Assembly: GCA_029378245.1 (NCBI GenBank)
Contig: JARKIF010000002.1
Location: 3,962,066-4,026,065, forward strand
DNA from: Roridomyces roridus
Taxonomy: Eukaryota; Basidiomycota; Agaricomycetes; Agaricales; Mycenaceae
Length of the DNA stretch: 64,000 nucleotides
Direction of reading: 5' to 3'
Positions 33,680 to 44,932 of the stretch are shown piece by piece; positions within the stretch are counted from its first letter, which is position 1, and every line of letters starts with the position of its first letter. The notes under the pieces were generated by a model, which was not told the DNA's origin, did no database searches, and saw only the letters and a list, made by a program, of their open reading frames with translations. A program made the position numbers and the translations under genes.

Positions 33680-34784
33680 TGACCCCGTCTTTTCGCAAAG
33701 CTTTTGGATGTGAGCAGTTACTTCCAGTGGGAGAAGACCTACCGCATGCTACAACCCGTCGGACGGCGTGTCCATGGGTGCTCTTCTCTATCTCTCACCT
33801 ACCCTTTTTCCTCCTTTTTCCTCTCTCTCCCGAGCACTGTCTTCTTCTCGTCCCGCTGGTTAGTCGATCGTACCGCCAGATCGTCCGTCGGCTCGTGTAC
33901 AACCCTCGATGGGTAACAGTAGTAGCGGGAGCATGACCGCCTCTGTGTCATCCCGTCCTTGCTCGAGCTTCCCTCTCTAGTTCTCTCGCTGCTCGCAGTG
34001 ATTCTGTCCTTCGCCCTTTAATTCGATTGCGCCTGGACTTTGCGTCGAGGGAAGAGGCCTGTCTATCCCGCTCGCAGCTGTTACTGATAGACATCGCTAC
34101 CGCCGTCCTTGGTTGCCAGATCGCCATGATGGCTTCTCCCGCCTTCCAACATGCCAAACGCTTTGCCCGGGCGTCGAACCTCGCCTGCATCGTCCATTGC
34201 GTTCGTGCCGAGGTATGTCTCTGCCCCTCTGTCCTGCGCCTCGGCCTAGTTGCTAAACTCTTCTCTGCGTAGTACTCTACACGAATCTGAGTCTTTGCTA
34301 GCTTGTCCTGAGCCTAGCGTGTCGTCCTCTACATAGCCCTATTCATCTAAGTCCTCTTTCCCGGCGACGGAGTATATCTCCCCTTCCCCTCAGACCGCGA
34401 AGTCGTCTGGGCTTTGGTCTTCGCCCTCTCCTCGGTGTATATCGGGCTCATAGCCATTAAGCGGAGAGTCACCGAGTCTTGGGAGTCTGGAAGCAGGATG
34501 CCTGCATCAAGTCGACCCTTGAGGGAAGCAGACATCATCTGAAGGTGCTTGCGTGCGCCGCAGTCATCTTTTTCGCCATGTCGACCGTCCTGTTAGATGG
34601 CGGCGTTACCTTCCGCCTGAACGCCCTGTTCTCCTGCGAGTTCTTCTTGGTTGTAGGCTCCTTGTGTGCATGCTATCATGCTCTCTATACGAAAGCCGAG
34701 CGAGGGCTCGTCGTCCGATGTGGTCACCATGACCTCTTTGAGGTTCAAGCACACCTCCAGTGCTATCTTTTTCGCCCGCCGTAA
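33680..34784 (+). pseudogene. Possible decayed membrane-protein gene
   Basis: Plus-strand pieces with hydrophobic character occur in order: SSYFQWEKTYRMLQPVGRR near 33710; SQLLLIDIATAVLGCQIAMM near 34070; REVVWALVFALSSVYIGLIA near 34400; and, in another frame, VLACAAVIFFAMSTVLLDGG to ALFSCEFFLVVGSLCACYHA near 34540-34680. The layout recalls Agaricomycete DUF6533-type membrane proteins, but stops and frame changes separate the pieces and no splice model closes. A tentative relic. Confidence 0.25.
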
Positions 34785-35304
34785 ATCTTTCCGTCTCCCC
34801 TCCTCGCTTTTCTAAGTCGAGCGCCCAGGAGCAACAACTTGCTCGAACTACCTCGGCTCTTCCGTCTCCGCCCCCGCCCTTCCTTTCATATTCCGCTTCG
34901 CGGTACAAGAAACCACCACAATCTGGACAGCGTTTGCTATACTTGGCTCGCGACCAAGCTTACAGTAAGAACCGGACGTGCTAGCTTTGTCCACAAGGCA
35001 CGCGTTTTCTTTCGCTAGATCGCGTAAGCCAAAGCTACCAGCAAGTTCGACGCAAATCAGTCGCTAGAGGAACGCATCGGGTCTTGCGTACTTGACAGAG
35101 TCTGCACGTGGTCACTCGCGGAGAACTGAGAACGCGAATAAAGAGAATGCGAAAAGGGTATATTCTACAAGGTTGTGTGGTATATCTCCGGACACGCCCT
35201 ACTACCAACAGGATTGTCGCATGCCCATGCTATTCGACACCAACGTCTGCTGCACCAAGTCAGACGAAACAGCAGAAGCAGTCGTGTAGGAAACAGGCTG
35301 GTGA
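34785..35304. other. Intergenic, nothing supported
   Basis: No coding-like frame or repeat recognised. Sequence on the right side begins the dispersed repeat at 35305. Confidence 0.35.
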
Positions 35305-36780
35305 CCGGTGATACGCAGCGTCACGCGCACTAGTGTATAGTAGATAGCTCGAGTAGGTAATGTCCTAGAAGTAGACCGCGAAGCGATACAACTCCACAAC
35401 ACACTAACCACAAAACACACACAACACACACACAATTCCTTGACTAGCACGCTGACACCTAACGGTTGAGTTCGGGGTCGTCTGAAGTATACAGATAAGA
35501 CTGATACTCCGCGGTTTGGTTCTCGGAAGCTTGTAGGTTGGCTCTCGAGGTTTCACACCAAGTTCAATGTCTTTTGAACTAAGAGGAATCTCTTGACTGG
35601 TTTGTAGACTGCTCACAACGAACACGAGGTTACGATGTTAAAAGGTTTTATATTTTATTGACCGAAACACACAATATCCAAACACCAATACAACTTCGAT
35701 ACAACACGAAGAGGAACTATAGCACAGAGGGCAACCCACTACCCCTTAAGTATGTTACTATAGCTGACCCAAGTTGAACCAGAGCTCGGGTGCCTTTGAT
35801 ATTGCGTCTAAGCTAAGAGAAATGATACAACAAATCTCCGCGGAAGTCACAAGACTGCACTATAACCACAGATCAAGCTTCGACCCAATGTCTAGGCAAG
35901 AAGGCGTACAATGCAATGCTGCAAGGGCGGGATCTACAGGCCTTATATACTACTCCCTACTGGTCTGATGATATAACTACTATTACGCGCCTGCCATCCC
36001 TATTTCCGTACTTTCCCTATAACCCTAGGTGCCCTGTCACCTATATTACATCCCCTCGAACCGCTTCGCGTGGTCCTGTTGCTTATGTTGCTGCTTGGCC
36101 CGTCTGATCGGTGGTCATGCCGCCTTGGCATTCGAGCCGATTGGCCTGGTAATTTGATTCCGTCGTTTCATTACACTCTCTTGCTGAGCCAGCTCCCATT
36201 ATGAATGACTACAGCCCTCGACCCAGGTCCATAAATAACCTCGGTCCGCCATCTTCGTCATCCAGAGCTTACTCCTGGCATATTCTGTCAGACGCGATCA
36301 TCGCTCTGATCGTCTGCCGCGACTCCGCCGCTTTTCATGATCATGATCGTACTCGGATCAGTTCTCGATCATACTAGTGTGCCTGCGCGAGTTCGACTCG
36401 CCCACTTGTCATCTCTTTTCTGGGTGTCTCTTCAATACCGGAACCGAATGGTAGTATTTCCTCCAACTCGCCTACACGAGCCACTCTGTTTGCATACATA
36501 TAGATAGACTTATACCGGTCCGCGAGGTACTCCGCGAACCTTGTCATGATAGTACTGCGCGTCCGCGCAACCTTCGTCTTTGCTCTATAGCTAGTCTAGC
36601 TCATTTCTGAATACACCTGGGCTTGGTATATCTCCTTGGGTATGGTATCTCCACAAGTAGTAGTCCCCGCGAATCGCCTATTGGAGTCACCACAACCGAC
36701 CACTTGAACGAATAGCCAAGCGTAGTGTACTGACGACTTGTACTTGTCTCATTAATACACGAATAGTGACACGGAGCTCA
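35305..36780 (-). repeat. Candidate retroelement fragment containing dispersed repeat copy 2
   Basis: 35305-35377 is the inverse copy of the block at 3486-3563. To its right, on the minus strand, lies non-coding sequence with ATATAAAACC (about 35645-35655) and AC-rich runs (35395-35440), a layout compatible with an LTR followed by an internal leader. No second LTR and no enzyme frame are visible, so type and limits are open. Confidence 0.3.
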
Positions 36781-36790
36781 GTCCTATCCC

Positions 36791-39700
36791 TTATTGTATA
36801 TCACCTGACAGAGGCATTGGTGTGCGCACCAAAACAGCTAAATAGCCAGATTTCACGCGTGCGAAATACGCAGTCGTATCACCGGCGTAGTCGTAGCCCG
36901 ACGCTGCATAGCCGGGCGTCGCGTCGGGCCAACCCGGGGTCGACGACGAAGCGGCTTGGGTTACCCACCCGCAGCCGTAATCCAACAGCTCTTCGTTAAG
37001 GTACGACGGCAAGTGCGCCATGGAGGGAAACGATGCATAGTGATCTGCCGGCGGATAGGAACCATGGAAGTCACCGATCCAGGCGCCAGCCACTCCGGAC
37101 GGGTAGTACCTGTAGTCAAGAAATGGGAGTCAGGATCGAGACGATGCAAACAAGAGCAGCACGGGACTGACATTTCATCGCCGACGGGCACGTCTTGAGC
37201 GGGGTTGGTAGGTGGGTACGACGAGGCGGAGACGAAGACCTTGCACTGGCTTTGATCGTCTGACCACGAGGCGCTGGAAGACGAGGCGCTAGAAGACGAG
37301 GCGCAAGATGAAGAGGGAGAGGCGATCGCACAAGGGCTGCGAGGTCGGAAATCCGGCGTAGGGATGCATTCCGATTCCTTGTCGATGGCCTCGGGTGCGT
37401 CGTCGTACTCCACCTCGTCGTACTCGTCCTCGTCGACATCGTCTGGTGCGGTAGGGAGACAGCCCAAGCCGGACTTTCGGGGACGGCTCGTGTGACGAAT
37501 CCAGCAGTGGACGTCCTGGAGGTGAAAGACGAGCCTCTGCACAGAGTCGAATGTCTCCTCCTTGCACTGTGGCCGCGGATGAGGACAGCGCAGCGGCAAG
37601 GGAGGACCTTTGTGCATGGAGACGTGCGCGCCGAGCTCCGAGATGTGGCTCTCGACATGCTCGCGCCATTGGCGGGCTTCGACGAAGTGCCGCATGCGCG
37701 TGGTGGCGTCCAGTCTCTCGTCGCCCAGACAGAAGGGACAGAAGCCGGGGGACGCGATGCACTTGTCGTATGAGAAGGGGTTGCACTGTGTAGGCAGCTG
37801 CGAGTTGAGATGAAACTGGCAGTGCTTCTCCCACTCGGCGGCGTCGTCGAACCACGGACCGGCCTTGCACAGAAAGCAGAACTCGCTACAAGAGCCCTTG
37901 GCCTGGAGACGCTTCTTCACGCAGCCGTAAACGTGTCTGGAATGCTTCAGGTCCTTCGGGCTGCTGCTTCCACGGATATCGCGGCGTCAGCACAATGCTA
38001 CACTCAGTGGACGAGAGGGCGTACCTTTTGGTGGCCTTTCCTATCTTGGAAGCGCAGCAACATCTCTCGGGCTCCAGGCCACGACGTGCCTCCACCTCGG
38101 ATCTCTGGCTGTATAGGGTGACAAGATCGCTCAGGACGGCTCGACCCACGTCACTCCGGATCGGCGCCGTGAGAAGAAGGTTGTGGGCCAGACGGTCCCG
38201 GGGACCCATCAGGTGGCGGATCCGCGAGAACATGGTCCGCTGATGGCCAACCTGGGAGTCGGGAGCGCTCTTGGTGATGTTGCGCGGCTGGTCGCTCTGA
38301 AGTCGTCGGAGCTCGTCCGCGATAAGCTGCCTCTTCTGCGCCTGGAGTTGCTTCCGCTTCTCGGCGCTATCGGAGCTGTCGCGTTGGAGACAAAGCTCTA
38401 GTAGTTGCTCGTCGAGGGCGGCGAAGTCGTCCCTGTTCTGGAGCTCGTACATCTTCTCGGCCGAAAGCGACTGGTACAGCTCCGGGTTCCAGGCTACTGT
38501 CAGGGCGCGGAAACGCTCGTTGACGAGCGTCCGGCGGGTACCGCCAAAGTAGCTGCCCTGGCCATCTGTCCCGGGGTTCGTCGGAGCATAGTACTCGGTA
38601 TAAGTGCGATCGTCCCGATGCCCGGCTTGCCTCATTCGCTGAGAGGGCGAATAGAAACTGTCTGCTTGGCCTGTTAATCAAATTAAATTGATAAAAAGGG
38701 GCGAGCCACTTGCCGATGCGGAAGAGCCCTTCAGCCCTAAAGTCGTGTATCGTAGGAGGATTAGGGTACCCAGCGCGGTGGGCCAGGCTACGCAGACGGT
38801 TACTGAAGGTCGAAGCCGATTCCATCTTTCCATCCTTCCGCTGATAGATTGGGCGGTCGTACACCTCTGGCTCCCACCTTAACAGGTACATTTCTTCATC
38901 GTCAGGCGGCTCGAGAGCGAGGAGTTCCTCCATGGTCTTGTAATCACGGAAGGCGCCCTTAGCGATAAACATGGCGAGATGAGTGAGTATCGGGTTGCAA
39001 AATAGCGGCCGTTCCTCGAGACCCTCGTGCAGCGAATGTTCGGGTCTGTTCTATGTCGTCAGCATCGCGGAGCCACGTCAAAATCAGTCGACGCACCGTT
39101 TACATGGCATAAAGGTCATGCCCTTGGCGTCCTTGACAACCTGCAGAGCGAACTCGGCATCGCCGTATTCGTTACGGAAGATGCTAAAGCTAACGTCCTG
39201 CAAGCCGCTCGTTCAAACTCCGTTAAAACAAAGTTCGCAACCAAAGACGCACCCGATAGCGGAGTCCCCGACCTGATCCCGCACGCGCTGTCGACTCAAT
39301 ATACTCGCCCACACGGCCCGAAGTAAAGGCGTAGAGCTGAAGCTCGGCCCAGAAGTCGACTCGATCGCCTGAACGACCAAAGGTGGCCCAGTCGTTGGCC
39401 CAAAGCTGTGTGCCAAGACGGATGAAATGAGGCACAGCGGCGAAACGCCGGACGCGTTTCCTCAGAGGGAGCTCCAACTCGCGCTGCAGCTCGCCCTGGA
39501 TATACTGCAAAATGAACTTTTAAGAATGGATGGTCTTCGGTGCAGAGAGCCAAGACTTACGTTTCTCGTCGACGTTTTTACCTCGGGGTCGATGTGACCG
39601 CGCCTATCCCACTTCCAACCTGCCGTAAGGTTCTTCCAGCACTGCACAACCGAGGTCTGGCTGGGCTTCGAGCCGTGCTCCTTGCCCGGAATCCCCGTAG

Positions 39701-40016
39701 CGATGAAGCTGGCGAAGGCTTTGGCCGTCCTATAGTCGTTGGGATCCTTAACCCAGCTGTCGTTGAGGGTGGTGATAAAGCTAGCCGTCGGCTGGTTAGC
39801 TCCTCGTCGAATAACTATCAGCTGTCGGACTCACGCGTCCCACATCTCGAGGGCATGGCGGTAGTTGTTCTGCGTGCCCTGTTGCAGCTCCTTGTGAACC
39901 GGCGCGTCCGTCAGAGCGTCCCTCTTCTTCCAGGAGCCAGTCGCCTCCGATCGCGCCAAGGCCTGCAAGACAGAGTCCTTGAAGGGCCCGCCCTTAGTCG
40001 TCCTGTTGGGAGGCAT
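36791..40016 (-). CDS. Tyrosine recombinase-like protein with C-terminal zinc-finger-like region (935 aa)
   Basis: Exons by hand: 40016-39835, 39780-39561, 39504-39253, 39197-39097, 39045-38714, 38661-38025, 37936-37172 and 37109-36791. The sum is 2808 nt, exactly 936 codons with a stop. Intron 5 is GC-AG, the rest GT-AG. Residues 1-130 resemble the SAM-like core-binding part (TQNNYRHALEMWDAF). Box I is FTSGRVGEYIES with R198. Box II has H352-x2-R355 (HDFRAEG), H377 (AGHRDDRTY) and Y386, nine residues after H377 as in XerD-type enzymes. From about 575 there are paired Cys/His clusters (FCFLCKAG..EKHCQFH; FCPFCLGD..HVESH), an acidic segment and a serine run. The layout resembles fungal FluG-domain/DUF3435-like proteins, the wider group that includes Crypton and Starship recombinases. 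DNA strand exchange is inferred from the catalytic set. Confidence 0.83.
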
Positions 40017-40307
40017 AGCGAGTAGGCTGGTTCGACAAGCGGAGAGAGAGAGAGAGATAATGAGTAAGGCCCGGGAGTGGTGAAAGGTGCGTGGAGGGCG
40101 AAGATGGCGAGCAGGCATCGACTGACGACTCTTGTTTTAAAGGCTCTCCAGAGGCGAAGAAGACTGTGGCACGACGTCGACCCTCATCGGCGATGCTCTT
40201 GGAGACAATCGCGAAATAGCCACGGCGGCAGCCATCGCCTTCGTCGAACTCGTCCAAAAGTAGGCAAAACGAAACTTGTTGCCTACTCTGAGCGTATTGA
40301 GTTGCAT

Positions 40308-41997
40308 TTAGCTCAGACTCACCCGATTGGAGAACGAAAATGTCGTGATCCCGTCCTTGTTTCTCTTTCGTACAGAGTTGCGGAAGTTCAAAGTAGCGAG
40401 CAGGGAGTTCGAGTAGACTGAGAACGAATGAGATGAGATATGCCCGTATTGAACACCAAGAGAAAGACTAACGCTTGCCGACCATGATGTTGAAGGAGAG
40501 GTGAATGAGGTTGTCCGGCATTGTCAAGAACTAGCTTCTTGTTAGCATCCTTGGCGGGAAATCTGTTGGCTCGCTCGACGCACGCAAATCATATCCATCA
40601 AGACCACCACACTACGCACTCGGTCAGTCTCCAGCAGCAATATCACCCGCACCCACGCACTCACCTCGTCAAAAGACCAGTATTGATAGCATAGAGGATT
40701 AATCTCGTAACGATCGAGTCCGTCCTGAAAGGAACTTCAGTAAGGAGCCAAGGATACTAACCAACATGCACGCACTTTGTTTGAAGCCCCGTCCTTGTCT
40801 TCATCAAATACCAACACAAAGACACCGCGATCAAAACGTCCGCCATGGAGGCACACGCCAGACCGGCACTCGATGTCCACTGTGTATTCAAAGGTCGTCA
40901 GCGGAGCACCGGTACGAAAAACTCCAATTTCGCACCTGGAATTTATAGAACAGAGCGAGCTCCTGTAGTTGGAACCTATTTCCCATGAGTGAGGTTCTCA
41001 CAATCGCCAGAGTGGACTCCAACAACGCACATTCGCACCACAGCGGCTAAGAGACAAAATGAGTCGTTGCTGACCAAGGCAGCTCGTTCGATCGACTCAC
41101 CCAGCTCGAATACTATATGACCGGTTCGTCGACTGCATTCGGTTGATTAATTTCTAGAAGACAGCGCTCACCGAAAAAGAATAAGGAGAGTAAGATCTAG
41201 ATCAGTTATATCAACCTTCGCCCGACGAAGCAAACCATCGGAGACTCACGATGACCGAGCAAAGGATCCAATTTCCGTCGCTCACTACAAAGTACCACCG
41301 ATTAATGCCGAGGCCCAGGGAGACTTGCACAAATAGAATACTTGCATAGGTAAACCCGGTACGTCAAAAATCTGTGTGCTTTTCAGTCAGTTTTCTCTAA
41401 ACTTGTTCAATTGCGCACAATTCAACAATGAGGATGATGAGATTCTTCAACACATGGGTGAGTCCGACGAATTGCACCATGAAGATGGGCTTCAAGTCAC
41501 CGTTAACAGAATCCCGACCTGGAGAGAAAGCAAGACGTCAGAGTGTGGTCGACATTCAAGACGGGGGTCGCACACTAAACGTCCTACTCCAAGGTCAGCG
41601 AACTCGTTAGACCGCAGCGGATGACTCACCATATACTATTAACCTGGAAACTTGCTGGATTTCCATAGTTTATAACGAGCCAATCGTACAGCATCTGCCC
41701 AATGAGGGCTAGTTGCACGGTATCAAGCAGCCTGTGACGAGAAGATCCAGCGCCGGAAGGAAAGGAGGAGTATAGACACCCACCAAAGACTCGACACCAG
41801 AAGTTTCAGCCACTTGTTATCTTTGGGGAATTTCTGAAAGTACGAAAACGCCTGGGTTGACAAGACGCCGTACAGTCTATGAGGAGGCACACGAGTCAGG
41901 TCGGGATCAATCCGCTTCGAACAGACGCGGGTACATACCCCCATGCCAGGACGTATCCGACCGACATCGCCCCTAGCGTCGTGTCGTATTGACCCAT
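40308..41997 (-). CDS. DUF6534-like multi-pass membrane protein
   Basis: ATG at 41997 (MGQYDTTLGAMSVGYVLAWG), many small exons, and a likely end at TAA 40308. Diagnostic phrases appear in family order: LYGVLSTQAFSYFQKFPKDN; LLDTVQLALIGQMLYDWLV; INYGNPASFQ; later ACASMADVLIAVSLCWYLMK, TRTGLQTKTDSIVTRLILYA, INTGLLTSVVVLMDMICF, LTMPDNLIHLSFNIMVGK and YSNSLLATLNFRNSVRKRN. These define Agaricomycete DUF6534 proteins, seven-helix membrane proteins of unknown function. Exons around 41100-41350 are hard to place, so intactness is likely but not proven. It is 292 bp from, and on the same strand as, the recombinase gene. Confidence 0.8.
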
Positions 41998-42757
41998 GGG
42001 GACAGAGAGAGAGGTGCAGGGGGCAGCAGCAAGACAGACAGGTTTTGTGGGATCAAGAGGTGGCGTTAAGAGCGTTCTGTGTATACTTATATGCGCGGGT
42101 GCCAGTGTACGGCAGCCCACCATGCCGAAGCGCGCAGTGAATCTAAATAAAAACCGTGAAGTGGTGGGGGAAAAGAGGCAAGTCTGGCATGGCCCGGGGA
42201 ATCTGCGTGGAAGAAAGAAAAGTGTACCGGCAGGCATCTGGGGTCGGCCGGCCGTGACGCAGCCTATCGGTGGCTATAGCCTGAGCCCAATGTCGACCTC
42301 ATTTTCACATTCTCGGCGGCCGCCGACTGTGGCACGAGTTGGTTTTGTTGCGGGATTTGGAATGGGTTTCCAGACGGTTCTATATGTCGTTCGCGGAGTC
42401 CGAATTCGAGGGTTATGGACACCGGATACCTCGGGAGGCGCAGACACGTCCGAGACTCCGAGAGCCTGTGAAAAAAGGTGTCGGAGTAAATAGACTCGGC
42501 CAATGGCAGGGCGGGAGACTGGGCAGCTGATATGGAGAGCCTCCGATGCGGGAACGGAGGGTATTCGGCAGCCTTTGTGTGTGGAGCAAGAGGGGGTCGC
42601 GTGCAAAGAAAAACACGTCACTGTGTGACTGACCCGGGAGTCGGGACAGATGCCGTCGCTTGGCAACGCCGACTCACGACCTCCTTCGCTTGTCCTTCGC
42701 TTGCAAGTGCTTCGCTCGGCACTCTTTCGTCCTGCTCAAGTCCTGCTGGCTCGAACA
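41998..42757. other. Intergenic upstream of the DUF6534-like gene
   Basis: A minus-strand frame of 130 codons (42666-42274) is cysteine- and serine-rich without a recognisable motif, and I do not call it a gene. It should contain the promoter of the DUF6534-like gene. Confidence 0.35.
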
Positions 42758-43796
42758 TGCCCACCGACGAGTCCAATTAGTGCACTGACCTCGCTCCCCG
42801 TCTTCCTCCTGAGCTAGAGCGTCTGAGCTTCGAGAGTCGAGATGGCTGCCAGTGCCTTCTCGCATCCAACTGAGATTCCCACTCAAATGCGGGTGGCATC
42901 GCGCGTCAAACACTGGTATATCCTAATACCTTCTTCAGCCCATCTACTTGCACTCACGCCCTCGTCAGGGAAGAGCCCTTCCTATATCGCGTCATCCTCG
43001 TCTCGCCCTACAACCATATTCGATGGATCCACCAACCTGAGGGCTTCCCCTCCAGGCAAAAAACCCAGCTTCTCACAAAGATTGAAGAGGGCTCAGAACC
43101 TCTTCTCCGATCCTGCGTCACCCATCTATTTGCCAAGGACTGGGACATAGTGTCGCTCATGAGGGTCATCGACGCCACCCCACGCGTAACGGATCTCTAC
43201 CTCGCTGCCCTCGCAGATTGTTCCCCAATCAAATCCGCTCTCAACCGGCTCGAACGTCTTCGCCGCCTCTGTTTGTAGGAGCGTGCGGACGGGACGCTCG
43301 ATATCACCTTACCCGGATTCCGCACCATAACGCACCTCCACCTGTTGCGCGAGGGAGGAAACCACGTCGGAGCCTACATCCACGAGAACCTCCTCCTGCT
43401 TCCCCATCTAACACATTTGGCGTTCAACATCCTGGGCTTCCAGTCAGTGCTCCACCGCCAGATCCTCGCAGACCGTCGTCTGAAATGTCTTGTCTTGGTG
43501 GCTGAGACGTGGGACGACGACGACCTCCGGGTCTTTCCGCCTCATCCTGCCGCAGACGATGACCATTTTGTCCTCGTTAGGCAGAAGGACCAGCTTCGAT
43601 CGTGGTTTGCCGGCGAAACAGGGCGCCGGGATTTGTGGGCGGCTGTGGACGAGTTTCTCGATGCGAGGCGCGTTGGGAAAGTTGATCGTAGGTCTAGACC
43701 TTGTTTCTCCAGCTTGGAGTCTCACAGTGACTCTCCCCCAGGAGCCCAGTATTATTTCACCATGGATCCTGACGAAATCAAGTCGGGCGCATGAGT
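42758..43796 (+). pseudogene. F-box-like protein gene, broken
   Basis: The plus strand reads LPPELERLSFES (an F-box-like start), then after a one-base shift SHPTEIPTQMRVASRVKHW. A GT-AG intron follows, then EPFLYRVILVSPYNHIRWIH and on through RVIDATPRVTDLYLAALAD to RLRRLCL. There an in-frame TAG (43276-43278) interrupts it. The frame continues ERADGTLDITLPGFRTITHL to LAAVDEFLDARRVGK and a stop at 43796. This is the usual build of short Agaricomycete F-box-like proteins. Breaks: TAG at 42779, a shift near 42835 and TAG at 43276. It is therefore probably non-functional. Confidence 0.6.
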
Positions 43797-44282
43797 GGAA
43801 CGTTTACATTGGTATTCGTGCGTTGACCATGTTCTTCTTGTTCCTCATAAGTATCTTGTTTTGTCCATAATCGTGGTCGCACGCTGGACTATTTCATGAG
43901 GAATCTGAATTCCAAAAACCTCGACGCCGTTGAATTCTCTGTAGAGCCAGGAATGCCCAAATTTATACGAAGCCAAACCGGTCTTTGGTCACCTTGATCG
44001 GCGATCATCGCTCAACTACTGGGAACATCACAGGCCGCTGCCGCCTCAAGCAGAATAAATAAGCAAGCAATAAATACATAGGGATTGCAATGAGCCGGTG
44101 AGTCTATGAGAGCTGTCGAGTCCATCGGATATCCGTGCTCCATCTTTATTCAATGCTCTCTTTCGCGAAGGCAGTCGACTCAACGTCTGACACCACAGTG
44201 GCAAGGCGCCACCTGGCCGCAACGCGGACAGGGCTGGCTGTGAATCATTCAGCACCCAAACTCAAGCCGAATCAAACACGCA
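43797..44282. other. Intergenic, nothing supported
   Basis: No coding frame with a recognisable pattern and no repeat; it separates two convergent genes. Confidence 0.4.
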
Positions 44283-44932
44283 CTATGCATAGTTGGAGTA
44301 GTATCCCTCGTCGGGGTTCGAGACAGGCATGTTGGAACCCGTATATTCCGGAGGCCAGCCGCCGCCATACTGAGCCATCGGCTGATTCTCCCATCCCGAC
44401 GGCGCCGGCATACCACCGTCCATCTGATACTGTGTATTCGCCACTGGGTATTGCATGTTATCAGGGCGGTAATGCGCCTGACGATGCAATCCTTGCCCGC
44501 CAGGGGCATTCGGGTTCACGTGTGGATGGTGCGCACCACTCGGCGGAGGCGGCGGAGGGTTGAGGTTCCCACCATATAAAGTTGAATCGTACATCTGCTG
44601 CGGTATGGGTTGTTGGGAAGGCTGTCTGGAGGGTGGCGGTGGCGGCGGTCGGTGCGAGCTCTGCCCAGGGGATGTTCCCCCAGGCGGGACGAAGCTTTGA
44701 TGTCTGCTGCCACCAGTGGCGACATATTGGCATTGGAGACCCTTGCGCTCGCAGCGTTTACATGCAACCTCGCAGGAGTCGGTCAAGCACTAAGTCGCAG
44801 CCGCGGTCAGCTTTGAAGGGCCCACTGAATTTTGGAGCAACTCACTTTGGTTTTTTTGTCTCGGCAGTTGGTGCAGGCGACAGGAACGCGAGGAACCGTT
44901 TCCTCAATAGGCTGAGTGTGTCTATCGGCCAT
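44283..44932 (-). CDS. Zn(II)2Cys6 protein, 197 aa, with Pro/Gln/Tyr-rich tail
   Basis: Exon 1 (44932-44846) reads MADRHTQPIEETVPRVPVAC and ends at CRDKKTK. A 56-nt GT-AG intron follows, and exon 2 (44789-44283) starts CLTDSCEVACKRCERKGLQC. Together the cysteines are spaced C-x2-C-x6-C-x8-C-x2-C-x6-C, exactly the fungal binuclear zinc cluster; an intron splitting the cluster is common in this group. The rest is low-complexity (proline runs, then Asn/Gly/Tyr) ending DEGYYSNYA, without the middle homology region of full-size regulators. Probably a small DNA-binding or regulatory protein. Confidence 0.82.

Noticed and set aside
35395..35440. AC-rich repeats as a CRISPR-like or regulatory array
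   Set aside because: Simple low-complexity sequence; units are not regular and CRISPR arrays do not occur in fungal nuclear DNA.
36791..42700. Calling a Starship element outright
   Set aside because: No boundaries or insertion duplication visible, and Starships as described belong to ascomycetes; only the recombinase-like gene is supported.
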